Part shown: positions 1 to 7,825 of the stretch, piece after piece
How positions within the stretch are numbered: the stretch's first letter is position 1
Layout: every line of letters starts with the position of its first letter
DNA from: an uncultured Actinomycetes bacterium
Lineage (GTDB): Bacteria > Actinomycetota > Thermoleophilia > Solirubrobacterales > 70-9
DNA: 9,978 nucleotides
Assembly (NCBI GenBank): GCA_946479725.1
Contig: CAMLHB010000074.1
Coordinates: forward strand, 1-9,978
Reading direction: 5' to 3'
The notes under the pieces: generated by a model
Database searches by the model: none
What the model saw: the letters and a program-made list of their open reading frames with translations, nothing else
Told to the model about the DNA's origin: nothing
Program-made: the position numbers and the translations under genes

Positions 1-79
1 CCCCCACCCCACCCCCACCCCCCCCCCCCCCCCCCGCCCCCCCCGCGCCCCCCCCGCCCGGCCCCCCCCCCCCCCCCCC
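1..79. other. Poly-C low-complexity contig edge
   Basis: Seventy of the first 79 bases are C. The rest are three A and six G, and there is no T. From position 80 onward the sequence abruptly becomes normal coding DNA that aligns codon by codon with the paralog at 4165 onward. Read in the coding frame, the tract would encode an almost pure proline stretch, whereas the paralog has an ordinary mixed sequence at that point. The simplest reading is base-calling or assembly noise at a contig end. A genuine proline-rich linker is possible but less likely. Confidence 0.7.
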
Positions 80-607
80 GCCCACCCCGCCCTGCGGGCG
101 GTGCTGCGCGCCCGGCCCGGCGACGCCTCGCTGAAGCGGATCGCGGTCACCATGCCCCACTCGCTATTCCTCGCCCAGGACCACATCCGGGCGATCTGCA
201 GCCCCGCCGACTTCGCCGCCGACCGCTGTCCGGACGGGTCGATCTACGGCCGTGCCGTCATCCACTCCTCGCTGTTCAGCGAACCCCTGCGCGGACCGGT
301 GTACCTGCGCACCTCGAGCAGCTACGCACCTGACCTCGTCGCCTCCCTGCACGCCGGCGCGGTGCGGATCATCCTCGAAGGACACATCGGCGGTTCCAAG
401 CGGGGGGGAATCCGCGCCTCCTTCGAAGACATTCCCGACGCGCCGATCGAGAGCTTCGTGATGCAGCTGAACGGCGGCCGTCACGGCCTGCTGGTCAATT
501 CGGTCGACATCTGCGCCCACCCGCCGCAGGCCAGCGTCAAAGCGCTCGGGCAGAACAACCTGGGCGTGGTCTTCTCGACCAGGTTGCGCGGGCGGTGCGC
601 CAAATGA
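2..607 (+). CDS. Large secreted repeat protein, 3' fragment
   Basis: This is the C-terminal part of a protein whose 5' end lies outside the window. The frame is open from base 2, but trustworthy sequence begins at about base 80. There the residues AHPALRAVL match the 1064-aa protein encoded at 1492-4686. The GTG at 101 is an internal valine of that shared motif, not a start. The visible part is one copy of the terminal module found in the big protein: a CSPADF...CPDGS motif (two Cys nine residues apart), then LRGPVYLRTSS, PDLVASL, a beta-rich stretch with NGGRHGLLVNS, a third Cys (DICAHP) and a C-terminal RGRCAK. No membrane anchor or sortase motif follows, so the protein is probably secreted or loosely wall-associated. 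Its stop overlaps the next ATG (ATGA), implying translational coupling to the short secreted protein downstream. The family is not recognised by name and the function is unknown. Confidence 0.8.
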   Translation, partial: PHPTPTPPPPPRPPRAPPARPPPPPPAHPALRAVLRARPGDASLKRIAVTMPHSLFLAQDHIRAICSPADFAADRCPDGSIYGRAVIHSSLFSEPLRGPVYLRTSSSYAPDLVASLHAGAVRIILEGHIGGSKRGGIRASFEDIPDAPIESFVMQLNGGRHGLLVNSVDICAHPPQASVKALGQNNLGVVFSTRLRGRCAK

Positions 608-1398
608 CGGGGAGGGCCGCCCGGGCGGCCGCGCCGTTCCTTGCCGTGGCAGCGCTGGCGCTCGGCGCTGCCACCTTCGCCCCGGCCGAGATCAGCCAGA
701 AGGGCACGCTGCGCGTCTCGGTGACCGGCAGGATCAGCCCAAAGAGGCTGCCGCGGGAAGGCACCGCTCCGATCGCCGTCTCGATCGACAGCCGCATCTC
801 CACCACCGACCGCACCCAGCCGCCCGAGCTGCGCCGCCTGCAGATCGAGATCAACCGGCACGGGAAGCTCGACACCGCCGGCCTCGCGACCTGCCCCTAC
901 CGGCGCATCGAGACCGCCACCTCGGCCCAGGCGCTGCGGGCCTGCCGCCCGGCGCTGGTCGGCGAAGGCAGCTTCGAAGCGAGCGTCTCGCTCGGCACGC
1001 AGGAACCGCAGCCGGTGAGGGCGCGCCTGCTCGTCTTCAACGGCCGGAGCAGGGGGAAGCCGGTGCTCTTCGGCCACGTCTTCTCCCCCCGCCCGTTCGC
1101 CAACTCATTCGTGATCGTCTTCGCCGTCAGCAGGAGCCGGCACGGCGCCTTTGGCTCCGTCCTCACCGCCACCCTGCCGAGCTCGATCGGCAGTTGGGGG
1201 GTGGTCACGGGGATGAGCCTGGATCTCTCCCGCCGCTACACCGCCGGCGGCAGCCGCCGCAGCTTCCTCTCGGCGGGCTGCCCGGCGCCGAAGGGGTTCT
1301 CCGAAGCGGTCTTCCAGCTGCTCCGCACCAGCTTCGGCTTCGCCGACGGAACCAGGCTGACCACGACCCTCACCGGCAGCTGCCGGGCCCGGCGTTGA
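604..1398 (+). CDS. Short secreted four-cysteine protein (copy 1)
   Basis: This is a 264-aa protein with a cleavable signal peptide: basic residues R4 and R7, a hydrophobic stretch at about 8-25 and a likely cut near APA-E at residues 26-29. I chose the ATG at 604 because it gives a 4-base ATGA overlap with the upstream stop. An in-frame GTG at 595 would add three residues (M-R-Q). The mature part contains LPREGTAPIAV, a CPYRRI motif (C97), ACRPALVG (C114), ARLLVFN, a GCPAP motif (C226) and a C-terminal SCRARR (C260). The 266-aa protein at 8300-9100 is a clear paralog with the same motifs and identical Cys spacing within each pair (17 and 34 residues). The pairs probably form disulfides outside the membrane. 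The sequence suggests a beta-rich fold, with no catalytic motif visible. The CP/VG element resembles the CPxGSxIG element of the large proteins next door, so it may be a single-module relative. Function unknown. Confidence 0.8.
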   Translation: MTGRAARAAAPFLAVAALALGAATFAPAEISQKGTLRVSVTGRISPKRLPREGTAPIAVSIDSRISTTDRTQPPELRRLQIEINRHGKLDTAGLATCPYRRIETATSAQALRACRPALVGEGSFEASVSLGTQEPQPVRARLLVFNGRSRGKPVLFGHVFSPRPFANSFVIVFAVSRSRHGAFGSVLTATLPSSIGSWGVVTGMSLDLSRRYTAGGSRRSFLSAGCPAPKGFSEAVFQLLRTSFGFADGTRLTTTLTGSCRARR

Positions 1399-1471
1399 GC
1401 GAGAGAGGCGCTGCGCCGCTGGTAAAGTCCCTGCGACGGCGGTTAGGGAGGCTGCCGGTCGAGAGGGTCCA

Positions 1472-1491
1472 TTTTCGCTTTAGGGAAAAGC
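1472..1491 (+). promoter_or_regulatory. Weak ribosome-binding region with overlapping hairpins
   Basis: AGGG at 1482-1485 lies six bases before the ATG at 1492 and is the only Shine-Dalgarno-like element there. It sits inside two mutually exclusive short hairpins: TTTTC (1472-1476) with GAAAA (1485-1489), and GCTTT (1477-1481) with AAAGC (1487-1491). The stems are only five pairs and AT-rich, so a regulatory role is tentative. The rest of the 93-base gap (1399-1471) shows a TAAAGT at 1423-1428 that could be a -10 element, but no properly spaced -35. Confidence 0.3.
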
Positions 1492-4400
1492 ATGGAAGCG
1501 CATGTTCGGCATGGGCTCTGGCCGCTGGCCGCCGCCTGCCTGCTCTGCCTCGCTCCCGCGGCTCGGGCGTCTGAGCCCCAACCGGCCCCGAGCTGGGACC
1601 TCAGCTCCCTGGCGGTGCCCAGCAGCTTCGCCCCGGGCGACGCCTCCGGCCTGTACCGCTACGAAGTCGCCGCCGTCAACGACGGCGGCGCGGCGACCGA
1701 CGGGACGGCGATCATGCTCACCGATTCGCTTCCCCCCGGCCTCACGGTCGAGGACGTCCAGCTCTGGGTGCTGCACGGCAGCTCGTCGCTGGACCTCGGC
1801 CCCGAACTCTGTTCGACCTCCGGGCCCCCGGAGGACGAAATGGTCGCCTGCACGGTCCCGCCGCAGCTTCCGCCGCCGCTCGACTCTCCGGCCGACCAGC
1901 CTGCCGTTCTCGAACCGGCGGAAGCGATCCGGATGGTGGTCGACGTCTCGCCGACCGGGATCTCCCCCGGCGAAGACCTGACGAACCGGGCCGGCGTGCA
2001 GGGGGGCGGGGCCGCTGACGCGTCGCTGGAAGGCCACAACGAAGCGAGCTTCCAGGCGAGCGCCGGGGTCGAAGAATTCACCGCCGCGGCCGAGGACGCG
2101 GCCGGCGGCGCGGTCGCGCAGGCGGGCAGCACCCCCTTCCAGTACCGGGTGGGCTTCGCGCTGAACACGCGGCCGTCGCCTGCCGCCCCGGAACGTTTCC
2201 TGCCGGTCGGCGGCGACACCAAGGACGTCCGCATCGGCCTTCCCGACGGCCTGCTGGCGAACATCGCCTCGGTTCCCGGCTGCACCGCCCAGCAGTTCAA
2301 CGAACCCTCCGACCGCGGCTGCCCCGACCAGTCGGCGATCGGGGTCGTCCTGCTGAGACAGGTGGACGGCAGCGGCACCTACGGGGTGCAGCCGCTCTAC
2401 AACCTCGCGCCGCCGCCCGGGATCCCCGCGCAGTTCGGCTTCCGGGTCGGCGGGCTGCCGTTCTTCGTCAACGTCGAGCTCACCAGCGGCGGGCACCTCG
2501 CGGCTGTGCTCTCCAACCTCAGCGAGGTCAAACAGGTGACCGCGGCGACGGTGATCTTCTGGGGCGAACCGTGGGATCGCAGCCACGACCACCTCCGCGG
2601 CGCCTGCCTCTCCACCGGGCTGCCGTCCCGGTCGCCGCCCCGAGCCTGTCCCGCTGGACCGGACCCGAGGCCGTTCCTGCGCCTGCCGACCTCCTGCGAA
2701 TCGGCGATGGACAGCGGCCTCGGCGTCGACAGCTGGGCCCGGCCCGGGCAGTACCTGACCGCGGTCTCGGTGGGGCCGCGGCCGACCGGCTGCGCCGCGC
2801 TGCCGTTCGCGCCGACGGTGACGGCCCGCCCCTTGGCGCCCTTCGCCGACAGCCCGTCGGGGCTCGCCGTCGAACTGCGTGTCCCGCAGAATGCGGACAC
2901 CGAGCCGGCGCCCGCGGACCTGCGCGGGCTGAGCCTGGAGCTTCCTCCCGGAATGACCCTCAACGCCGCCGCGGCGGCGGGATTGGAGGGATGCTCGTCG
3001 CAAGCGGTCGGCTTGATCAGCCCTCCCGGCGCCGAGCGCCCGGTCTTCGACGAAGACCGCCCCCGCTGCCCGGACGCGGCCAAGCTGGGGTCGGTGTCGA
3101 TCCGGACGCCGCTGCTCAACCAGCCGCTCGAAGGCTCGGTCTACCTCGCGAGTCCCGAAGACAATCCGTTCGGCTCGCTCCTCGCGCTCTACCTACTGGT
3201 CGACGATCCCGGCGCCGGGGTGGTGCTGAAGGTGCCCGCCAGGGTCGACGCCGACCCACTCACCGGCCGGCTTTCCATACACGTCGACGACATACCCCAG
3301 CTGCGGCTCGAGGAGATCGGGCTGAGCCTGCCGCAGGGGCCGCGGGCGCCGCTCCGCGTCCCCCTCGTCTGCGGCCGGTACGAACCCGTGGCCGAACTCT
3401 CGTCCTGGGCGGCGCCGCAGGCACCTGCCCCGGTTCCGGTGGAAGCATTCGAGGTGACGACGGCGGCGGACGGCGGCACCTGCGCCCACAGCGCCGGCGA
3501 GGCTCCGCACCGGCCGCGCTTCGTGGCCGGCAGCCGCGATCCGGTCGCCGCCGCCTACAGCCCCCTCCAGCTCGAACTGGGCCGCGAGGACGGCAGCCAA
3601 CCCCTGTCCTCGATCGACGTCTCGCTTCCGCCCGGGGTGTCCGCCAGATTGGCCGGCGTCGCCCGCTGCAGCGGCGCCGAGCTCTCCGCCTCGGCCTGCC
3701 CCGCCGGCAGCCGGGTCGGCTCCGTTCAGGTCAGCGGCGGCAGCGGCCCGCTGCCGCTCCACCTCGGTGGCGGCGTCTTCCTCGCCGACGCCTATCGCGG
3801 CGCACCGTTCTCCCTGGCGGCGATCGTGCCCGCCGCGGCCGGGCCCTTCGACCTCGGCAGCGTCGTCGTCCGACTCGCCGTCTTCCTCGACCCGAGGACG
3901 GCTCGGCTGCGGGCGGTGAGCGGGCCCCTGCCGGCGATCCTGCGCGGGGTCCCGCTCGACCTGCGGACGCTGCGGATCGACCTCGACCGTCCCGGCTTCA
4001 CTTTGAACCCCACCAGTTGCGAGCCGATGTCGGTGGCGGCGACGGTCGGCTCGCCGACGGGCGCTCTGGCCCAGGTCGACCAGCGCTTCCAGGTGGGCGG
4101 CTGCGCCGACCTCGGCTTCCGGCCGCGGCTGAGCCTGCGGCTGGCCGGTCCCGCCCGTCGCGGAGCGCACCCGGCGCTGCGGGCGGTGCTGCGGCCGCGG
4201 CCGGGCGACGCCAACCTGAGGCGGGCGACGCTGACCCTGCCGCCGAGCGAGCTGCTGGAGAGCCGCCACGTCCGCGACGTCTGCTCGAGGGAGCGCTTCG
4301 CGGCAGGGGCCTGCCCGGCCGGCTCGGCGATCGGCACGGCCGAGGCCTGGAGCCCGCTGCTGGATCGGCCGCTGAGCGGACCGGTCTACCTGCGCAGCTC

Positions 4401-4686
4401 GAGTCGCAGGCTCCCCGACCTGGTCGCCGCGCTCGACGGCGAGGTGCGGATCGACCTGGCCGCCCACCTCGGCTCGCGGCACGGGCGGATCCGGGTGGGC
4501 CTGGGCCCGCTGCCCGACGTGCCGCTGACCCGGGTGGCGCTGCGGCTCGACGGCGGTCGGCGCGGACTCCTCGTCGATACCGGCTCGCTCTGCCGCGCCG
4601 GCCGCGCCGCGGTCACGATCGCCTCCCAGAGCGGCCGGGCCCGGTCCTGGCGGCCACGGGTGGCGAGCCGCTGCCGGAGCCGGTAA
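1492..4686 (+). CDS. Large multi-module secreted protein (1064 aa)
   Basis: The signal peptide covers residues 1-26, with hydrophobic stretch 9-24 and cleavage after ARA. Residues about 43-190 resemble a DUF11-like beta-sandwich (PGD...YRYEV..VNDGG, LTDSLPPGLTV). Four related modules follow, starting near residues 242, 476, 707 and 907. Each opens with a strand ending in LPxG or LPP, then a Cys, a second Cys in a CP motif, then (I/L/V)G or VGSV. Examples are CTAQQF...CPDQSAIG, CSSQ...CPDAAKLG, CSGAELSASACPAGS and CSRERFAAGACPAGS. Modules 2 and 4 continue with PLxGxVYL. The last module aligns over its full length with the truncated gene at 2-607 and ends in SRCRSR. No transmembrane anchor, LPXTG motif or enzyme motif is visible, so a structural or binding role outside the cell is inferred. 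It lies 55 bases upstream of the MMPL transporter, in the same orientation. I do not know an established family name. Confidence 0.85.
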   Translation: MEAHVRHGLWPLAAACLLCLAPAARASEPQPAPSWDLSSLAVPSSFAPGDASGLYRYEVAAVNDGGAATDGTAIMLTDSLPPGLTVEDVQLWVLHGSSSLDLGPELCSTSGPPEDEMVACTVPPQLPPPLDSPADQPAVLEPAEAIRMVVDVSPTGISPGEDLTNRAGVQGGGAADASLEGHNEASFQASAGVEEFTAAAEDAAGGAVAQAGSTPFQYRVGFALNTRPSPAAPERFLPVGGDTKDVRIGLPDGLLANIASVPGCTAQQFNEPSDRGCPDQSAIGVVLLRQVDGSGTYGVQPLYNLAPPPGIPAQFGFRVGGLPFFVNVELTSGGHLAAVLSNLSEVKQVTAATVIFWGEPWDRSHDHLRGACLSTGLPSRSPPRACPAGPDPRPFLRLPTSCESAMDSGLGVDSWARPGQYLTAVSVGPRPTGCAALPFAPTVTARPLAPFADSPSGLAVELRVPQNADTEPAPADLRGLSLELPPGMTLNAAAAAGLEGCSSQAVGLISPPGAERPVFDEDRPRCPDAAKLGSVSIRTPLLNQPLEGSVYLASPEDNPFGSLLALYLLVDDPGAGVVLKVPARVDADPLTGRLSIHVDDIPQLRLEEIGLSLPQGPRAPLRVPLVCGRYEPVAELSSWAAPQAPAPVPVEAFEVTTAADGGTCAHSAGEAPHRPRFVAGSRDPVAAAYSPLQLELGREDGSQPLSSIDVSLPPGVSARLAGVARCSGAELSASACPAGSRVGSVQVSGGSGPLPLHLGGGVFLADAYRGAPFSLAAIVPAAAGPFDLGSVVVRLAVFLDPRTARLRAVSGPLPAILRGVPLDLRTLRIDLDRPGFTLNPTSCEPMSVAATVGSPTGALAQVDQRFQVGGCADLGFRPRLSLRLAGPARRGAHPALRAVLRPRPGDANLRRATLTLPPSELLESRHVRDVCSRERFAAGACPAGSAIGTAEAWSPLLDRPLSGPVYLRSSSRRLPDLVAALDGEVRIDLAAHLGSRHGRIRVGLGPLPDVPLTRVALRLDGGRRGLLVDTGSLCRAGRAAVTIASQSGRARSWRPRVASRCRSR

Positions 4687-4726
4687 TCGGGACATGGACG
4701 TACCCCGCGAGCTCTCCCAGTTGACG

Positions 4727-4741
4727 TAGACTCGGCGTTCA
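4727..4741 (+). promoter_or_regulatory. Possible -10 element for leaderless MMPL transcript
   Basis: TAGACT at 4727-4732 fits the actinobacterial TANNNT -10 consensus and ends nine bases before the ATG at 4742. There is no Shine-Dalgarno sequence before that ATG, so transcription starting at or just before the ATG would explain the start. A TTGACG directly abuts the -10 (4721-4726), so it is not correctly spaced to serve as its -35, and nothing good lies 17-18 bases upstream. The same TANNNT-N9-ATG arrangement occurs before 9134. Confidence 0.35.
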
Positions 4742-7700
4742 ATGAGGAGGGATCTTCGGCTGGCCGCGCGCCGCCGAGCTCTATGGGGACTGGGTGTGGT
4801 GCTGGCCGCCTGCATGGCATTGGGAGCGGTCGGCCTCGGGGTGGATGGAAAGCTCTCGCCGCTTTCGCTGAAGGTGCCGGGAACCTCTGCATCGGATGGT
4901 GAAGCGCTTGCCCAAAGCCATTTCGGCGACTCCTCGCCATTCGTGGTCCTCCTCCGGGGACCGGCGCCGGCGATCGACCGGCAGGGGCCGCGGCTGGTGG
5001 CGGCGCTGCGGCACGAGGCCGCGGCGACGGTCATCTCACCCTGGGACGAAGGGTCTTTGGCGGCGCTGCGGCCGGCTCGTCGCAAGGCGCTGGTCTTGGT
5101 CGACTTCCATGTACCACTTGCGAAGGCGATGCGCGATACGGTGCCGGCCCTGGAACGGACGCTGGCGGGGCACGTGCGCTCACCCGTGGTCGCCACTCAG
5201 TCAGGCTTCGCCTCGGTCTCGCGGGCGCTGCAGGAGGAATCGCTCAGCGCCACCGAGCGGGCTGAGCTGCTCGCCGCTCCGCTGCTGATCCTTGTCCTCC
5301 TGCTGGTCTTCCGCTCGGTCGTGGCGGCGGCGATTCCGCTCGCCTTCGGCGCCCTGACCGTGCTCGCGGGCCGCGGCGTGCTGGCGCTGCTCTCCGGGGC
5401 GATGACGATCCACGCCCTCGCTCTGGTCGTCTGCACGATGATGGGCCTTGCCCTCGGCGTTGACTACTCGCTGCTGATCGTCTCCCGCTTCCGCGAGGAG
5501 CTCGAGCGCGATCCGGATCCGTGGAGAGCGGCGGGTGCGACCCGCGCAAGCGCCGGCCGCACGACCCTGTTCGCCGGCACGACCCTGATTGTCGCCCTCG
5601 TCTTCTCGGCTTTCCTGCAGCCCGGCTCGCTGCTGCTCTCGCTGGCGACCGCGACCGCGGTGGTGACGGTGATCAGCGTCGTGATCTCGACCCTGGCGGT
5701 GCCGCCGCTGCTGGCCCTGCTCGGCCCGCGGATCAACGCCGGGCGCATCGGCCGCGCCTCGCAGCACCGCGGCCGCCTCACCGTCGCCGCGCTCGCCGGC
5801 GCGGCGCTGCGGCGGCCGGGGCTGGCCGCCTGCCTGGTCGCCGTGCCGCTCGTCCTGCTGACCCTGCCGGTCCTCGGCTTCGCGACCGGCGCTCCGGGGA
5901 TCGACGAGCTGCCAAGCTCGAACCCGGCGCGGCAGAGCGCGGAGACGATCGACCGCGCGGTCGGGCCCGGCTGGGAGGCGCCGTTCGTCCTCGTCGCCGC
6001 GACCGACCGCGGCCCGATCACCGACCGCAGGGACCTCGCCAGGCTGAGCCGCTGGCAGCGGCGGATCTCTCGCCAGCCCGGGGTCCGGGCCGTGATCGGG
6101 CCGGGGCCGATCGGCCGCCGCGCCGAGCCGCTGCGTTCGCTGGGCAAGAAGCTCACCGGCGCCGAAGCCGCAGGGCCCGAACAGCTGCAGAAGCTGGGAC
6201 CCGGGCTGCGGCGGGCGGCCGGTGCGGTCGGCGAGCTGCGAGCGGGGCTTGCCGAAGGGGCGCAGGGGAGCAGCCTGCTCGCCGCGGGCTCGGAACGCGC
6301 GGCCGGCGGAGCGCAGCTGATCGCCTCCGAGCTGAAGCGCGCCGCCGGCAAGGGCGAAGAAGCGGCCGCGGCGATCGAACGCCTGCAGGAAGGCAGCAGG
6401 CTCCTCAACAAGGGCCAGCGCGAAGCGTCGGTGGGCAGCCTGGCGTTGACCCTGGGGCTGCGCTCCCTGGTCCCGCGCCTGCGCGGGGGAGAGCAGGCGC
6501 GCTCGCGGAAGCTGGCCCGGCAGCTCGAACGCGCCGCCGCCTCCGACCCCTCGCTGCGCCCGCTGGCGAGCCAGGCGCGCGTCCTCGCCCGGACGATCGG
6601 CGCCGACCGCAACGAAGTGCGGCAGCTGCGCGACGTCGCCGAGGCGGTCAACGGCGGCCTCAACCGCCTCGTCCCCGGCGGCAGGCGCCTCGAAGCGGGC
6701 GTCGGCAAGCTGGCGGGCGCCACCGACCAGCTCAGCGGCGGCCTCGAACGGCTCGGCGGGGGCGCCGAACGGCTGGCCGGCGGCCTGGTCGAACTGCAGG
6801 GTGGGGCAGGGACCCTGCAGAGCGGCCTCGCCGAAGGCTTCCACCGCGCCTACCCGCTGCAGACGAAGCTGCACAGCGCCGGGGTCAAGGTCAGCGCGGT
6901 GGCGGCGCCGTTCGCGCTCGGCGCCGCGCAGCTGCAGGCCGACTCGCCCCACCTCTTCGACTCCGGCTACTTCGTCCTCTCGGCCCTTGACGGCGCCCCG
7001 CGACAGCAGCGCGACCAGGCCGGCGAGGCGATCAGCGTCGGCAGCGGCGGCCAGGCGGCGCGGATGCTCGTCGTCTCTGACTACGCCTTCAACAGCGGCG
7101 GCTCGCGCCGGGTCGGCAGCCAGCTCGAAGCCGATGCCGCCAACCTCGCCGCGGCCAGCGGCCTTCACACCGGCGTCACCGGCGGCGCCGCCACCCTCAA
7201 CACCTACGGCGAAGCGACCGAAGCGCGGCTGCCGCTGGTGATCGGCGCCTTCGTCCTCTTCACCCTGCTCGCCCTGGTCGTGATCCTGCGGGCGCCGCTG
7301 CTGGCGCTGCTCACGGTCTGCCTCAACCTCGCCTCGGTGGCGGCGGCGATCGGGGTGATGACGCTCGTTTGCCAGATCCCCGCGGGCTATCCGCTCGGCG
7401 GCCACCCCTACATCGACACGGTCGGCGCCGGGGCGATCTTCGGGGTCACCTTCGGGCTCTCGATCGATTACGCGGTCTTCCTGCTGGCGCGGATGCGCGA
7501 GCGCTACGAGGTCGACGGCGACAACCGGGCGGCGATCGCCTTCGGCCTCGACCGGACGGCCGGGGTGATCACCGGCGCCGCCGCGATCATGGCCGCGGTC
7601 TTCGTTTCCTTCGCCGCCGCTCCGATCGCGACCGTGAGCCAGATGGGGGTGGGGTTGACGGTGGCGATCCTGCTCGATGCGACCGTGGTCCGAATCGTCC

Positions 7701-7825
7701 TCCTGCCGGCGCTGATGCTGCTGCTGGGAGATCGCGTCTGGCGCGTTCCGCACCTGCTGGCGCGCATCCTTCCCCGCCGCAACCTGTTGATGTCAGAGCC
7801 GAAAGCGAGACCAGGCAATGTCTAG
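4742..7825 (+). CDS. MMPL/RND-family transporter with large heptad insert
   Basis: This is a 1027-aa inner-membrane transporter of the MMPL branch of the RND superfamily. TM1 is at about 13-34, followed by a first extracytoplasmic domain. A TM block at about 176-328 contains GLALGVDYSLLIVSRF (D241, Y242). TM7 is at about 360-383, followed by a long extracytoplasmic region. The last TM block starts at about 830 and contains GLSIDYAVFLLARMRERY (D909, Y910). The two Asp-Tyr pairs match the proton-relay pairs known from MmpL3, so it is probably proton-driven. The C-terminus has the usual LGDRVWRVP-type end. Family members are often 700-800 aa. The extra length here lies around residues 470-700 and is rich in Ala, Gly and Leu. 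It includes six consecutive heptads of the form GxxxLxG at 653-694, reminiscent of YhgE/Pip-type extracytoplasmic repeats. MMPL proteins commonly move lipids or lipid-linked molecules, but the substrate here is unknown. The end overlaps the next gene by 8 bases. Confidence 0.93.
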   Translation: MRRDLRLAARRRALWGLGVVLAACMALGAVGLGVDGKLSPLSLKVPGTSASDGEALAQSHFGDSSPFVVLLRGPAPAIDRQGPRLVAALRHEAAATVISPWDEGSLAALRPARRKALVLVDFHVPLAKAMRDTVPALERTLAGHVRSPVVATQSGFASVSRALQEESLSATERAELLAAPLLILVLLLVFRSVVAAAIPLAFGALTVLAGRGVLALLSGAMTIHALALVVCTMMGLALGVDYSLLIVSRFREELERDPDPWRAAGATRASAGRTTLFAGTTLIVALVFSAFLQPGSLLLSLATATAVVTVISVVISTLAVPPLLALLGPRINAGRIGRASQHRGRLTVAALAGAALRRPGLAACLVAVPLVLLTLPVLGFATGAPGIDELPSSNPARQSAETIDRAVGPGWEAPFVLVAATDRGPITDRRDLARLSRWQRRISRQPGVRAVIGPGPIGRRAEPLRSLGKKLTGAEAAGPEQLQKLGPGLRRAAGAVGELRAGLAEGAQGSSLLAAGSERAAGGAQLIASELKRAAGKGEEAAAAIERLQEGSRLLNKGQREASVGSLALTLGLRSLVPRLRGGEQARSRKLARQLERAAASDPSLRPLASQARVLARTIGADRNEVRQLRDVAEAVNGGLNRLVPGGRRLEAGVGKLAGATDQLSGGLERLGGGAERLAGGLVELQGGAGTLQSGLAEGFHRAYPLQTKLHSAGVKVSAVAAPFALGAAQLQADSPHLFDSGYFVLSALDGAPRQQRDQAGEAISVGSGGQAARMLVVSDYAFNSGGSRRVGSQLEADAANLAAASGLHTGVTGGAATLNTYGEATEARLPLVIGAFVLFTLLALVVILRAPLLALLTVCLNLASVAAAIGVMTLVCQIPAGYPLGGHPYIDTVGAGAIFGVTFGLSIDYAVFLLARMRERYEVDGDNRAAIAFGLDRTAGVITGAAAIMAAVFVSFAAAPIATVSQMGVGLTVAILLDATVVRIVLLPALMLLLGDRVWRVPHLLARILPRRNLLMSEPKARPGNV

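Noticed and set aside
101..103. GTG at 101 as a start codon for the first gene
   Set aside because: It encodes the valine in the shared ALRAVLR motif. Alignment with the paralog continues upstream of it, so it is internal to a truncated gene.
1399..1491. Intrinsic terminator between 1398 and 1492
   Set aside because: No GC-rich stem followed by a T tract was found in this gap. The only hairpins are short and AT-rich next to the start codon.
2571..4724. 717-codon plus-strand frame inside the large secreted protein gene
   Set aside because: Its translation is dominated by Arg, Ala, Pro and Gly with no domain pattern. The overlapping 1064-aa frame has a signal peptide, repeated motifs and a matching paralog.
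1480..7753. Very long minus-strand open frames (1480-3003, 3193-5196, 5201-7753)
   Set aside because: They lie exactly opposite strongly supported plus-strand genes. They have Arg/Gly/Pro-rich compositions with no recognisable domains, as expected for antisense shadows in very GC-rich DNA.
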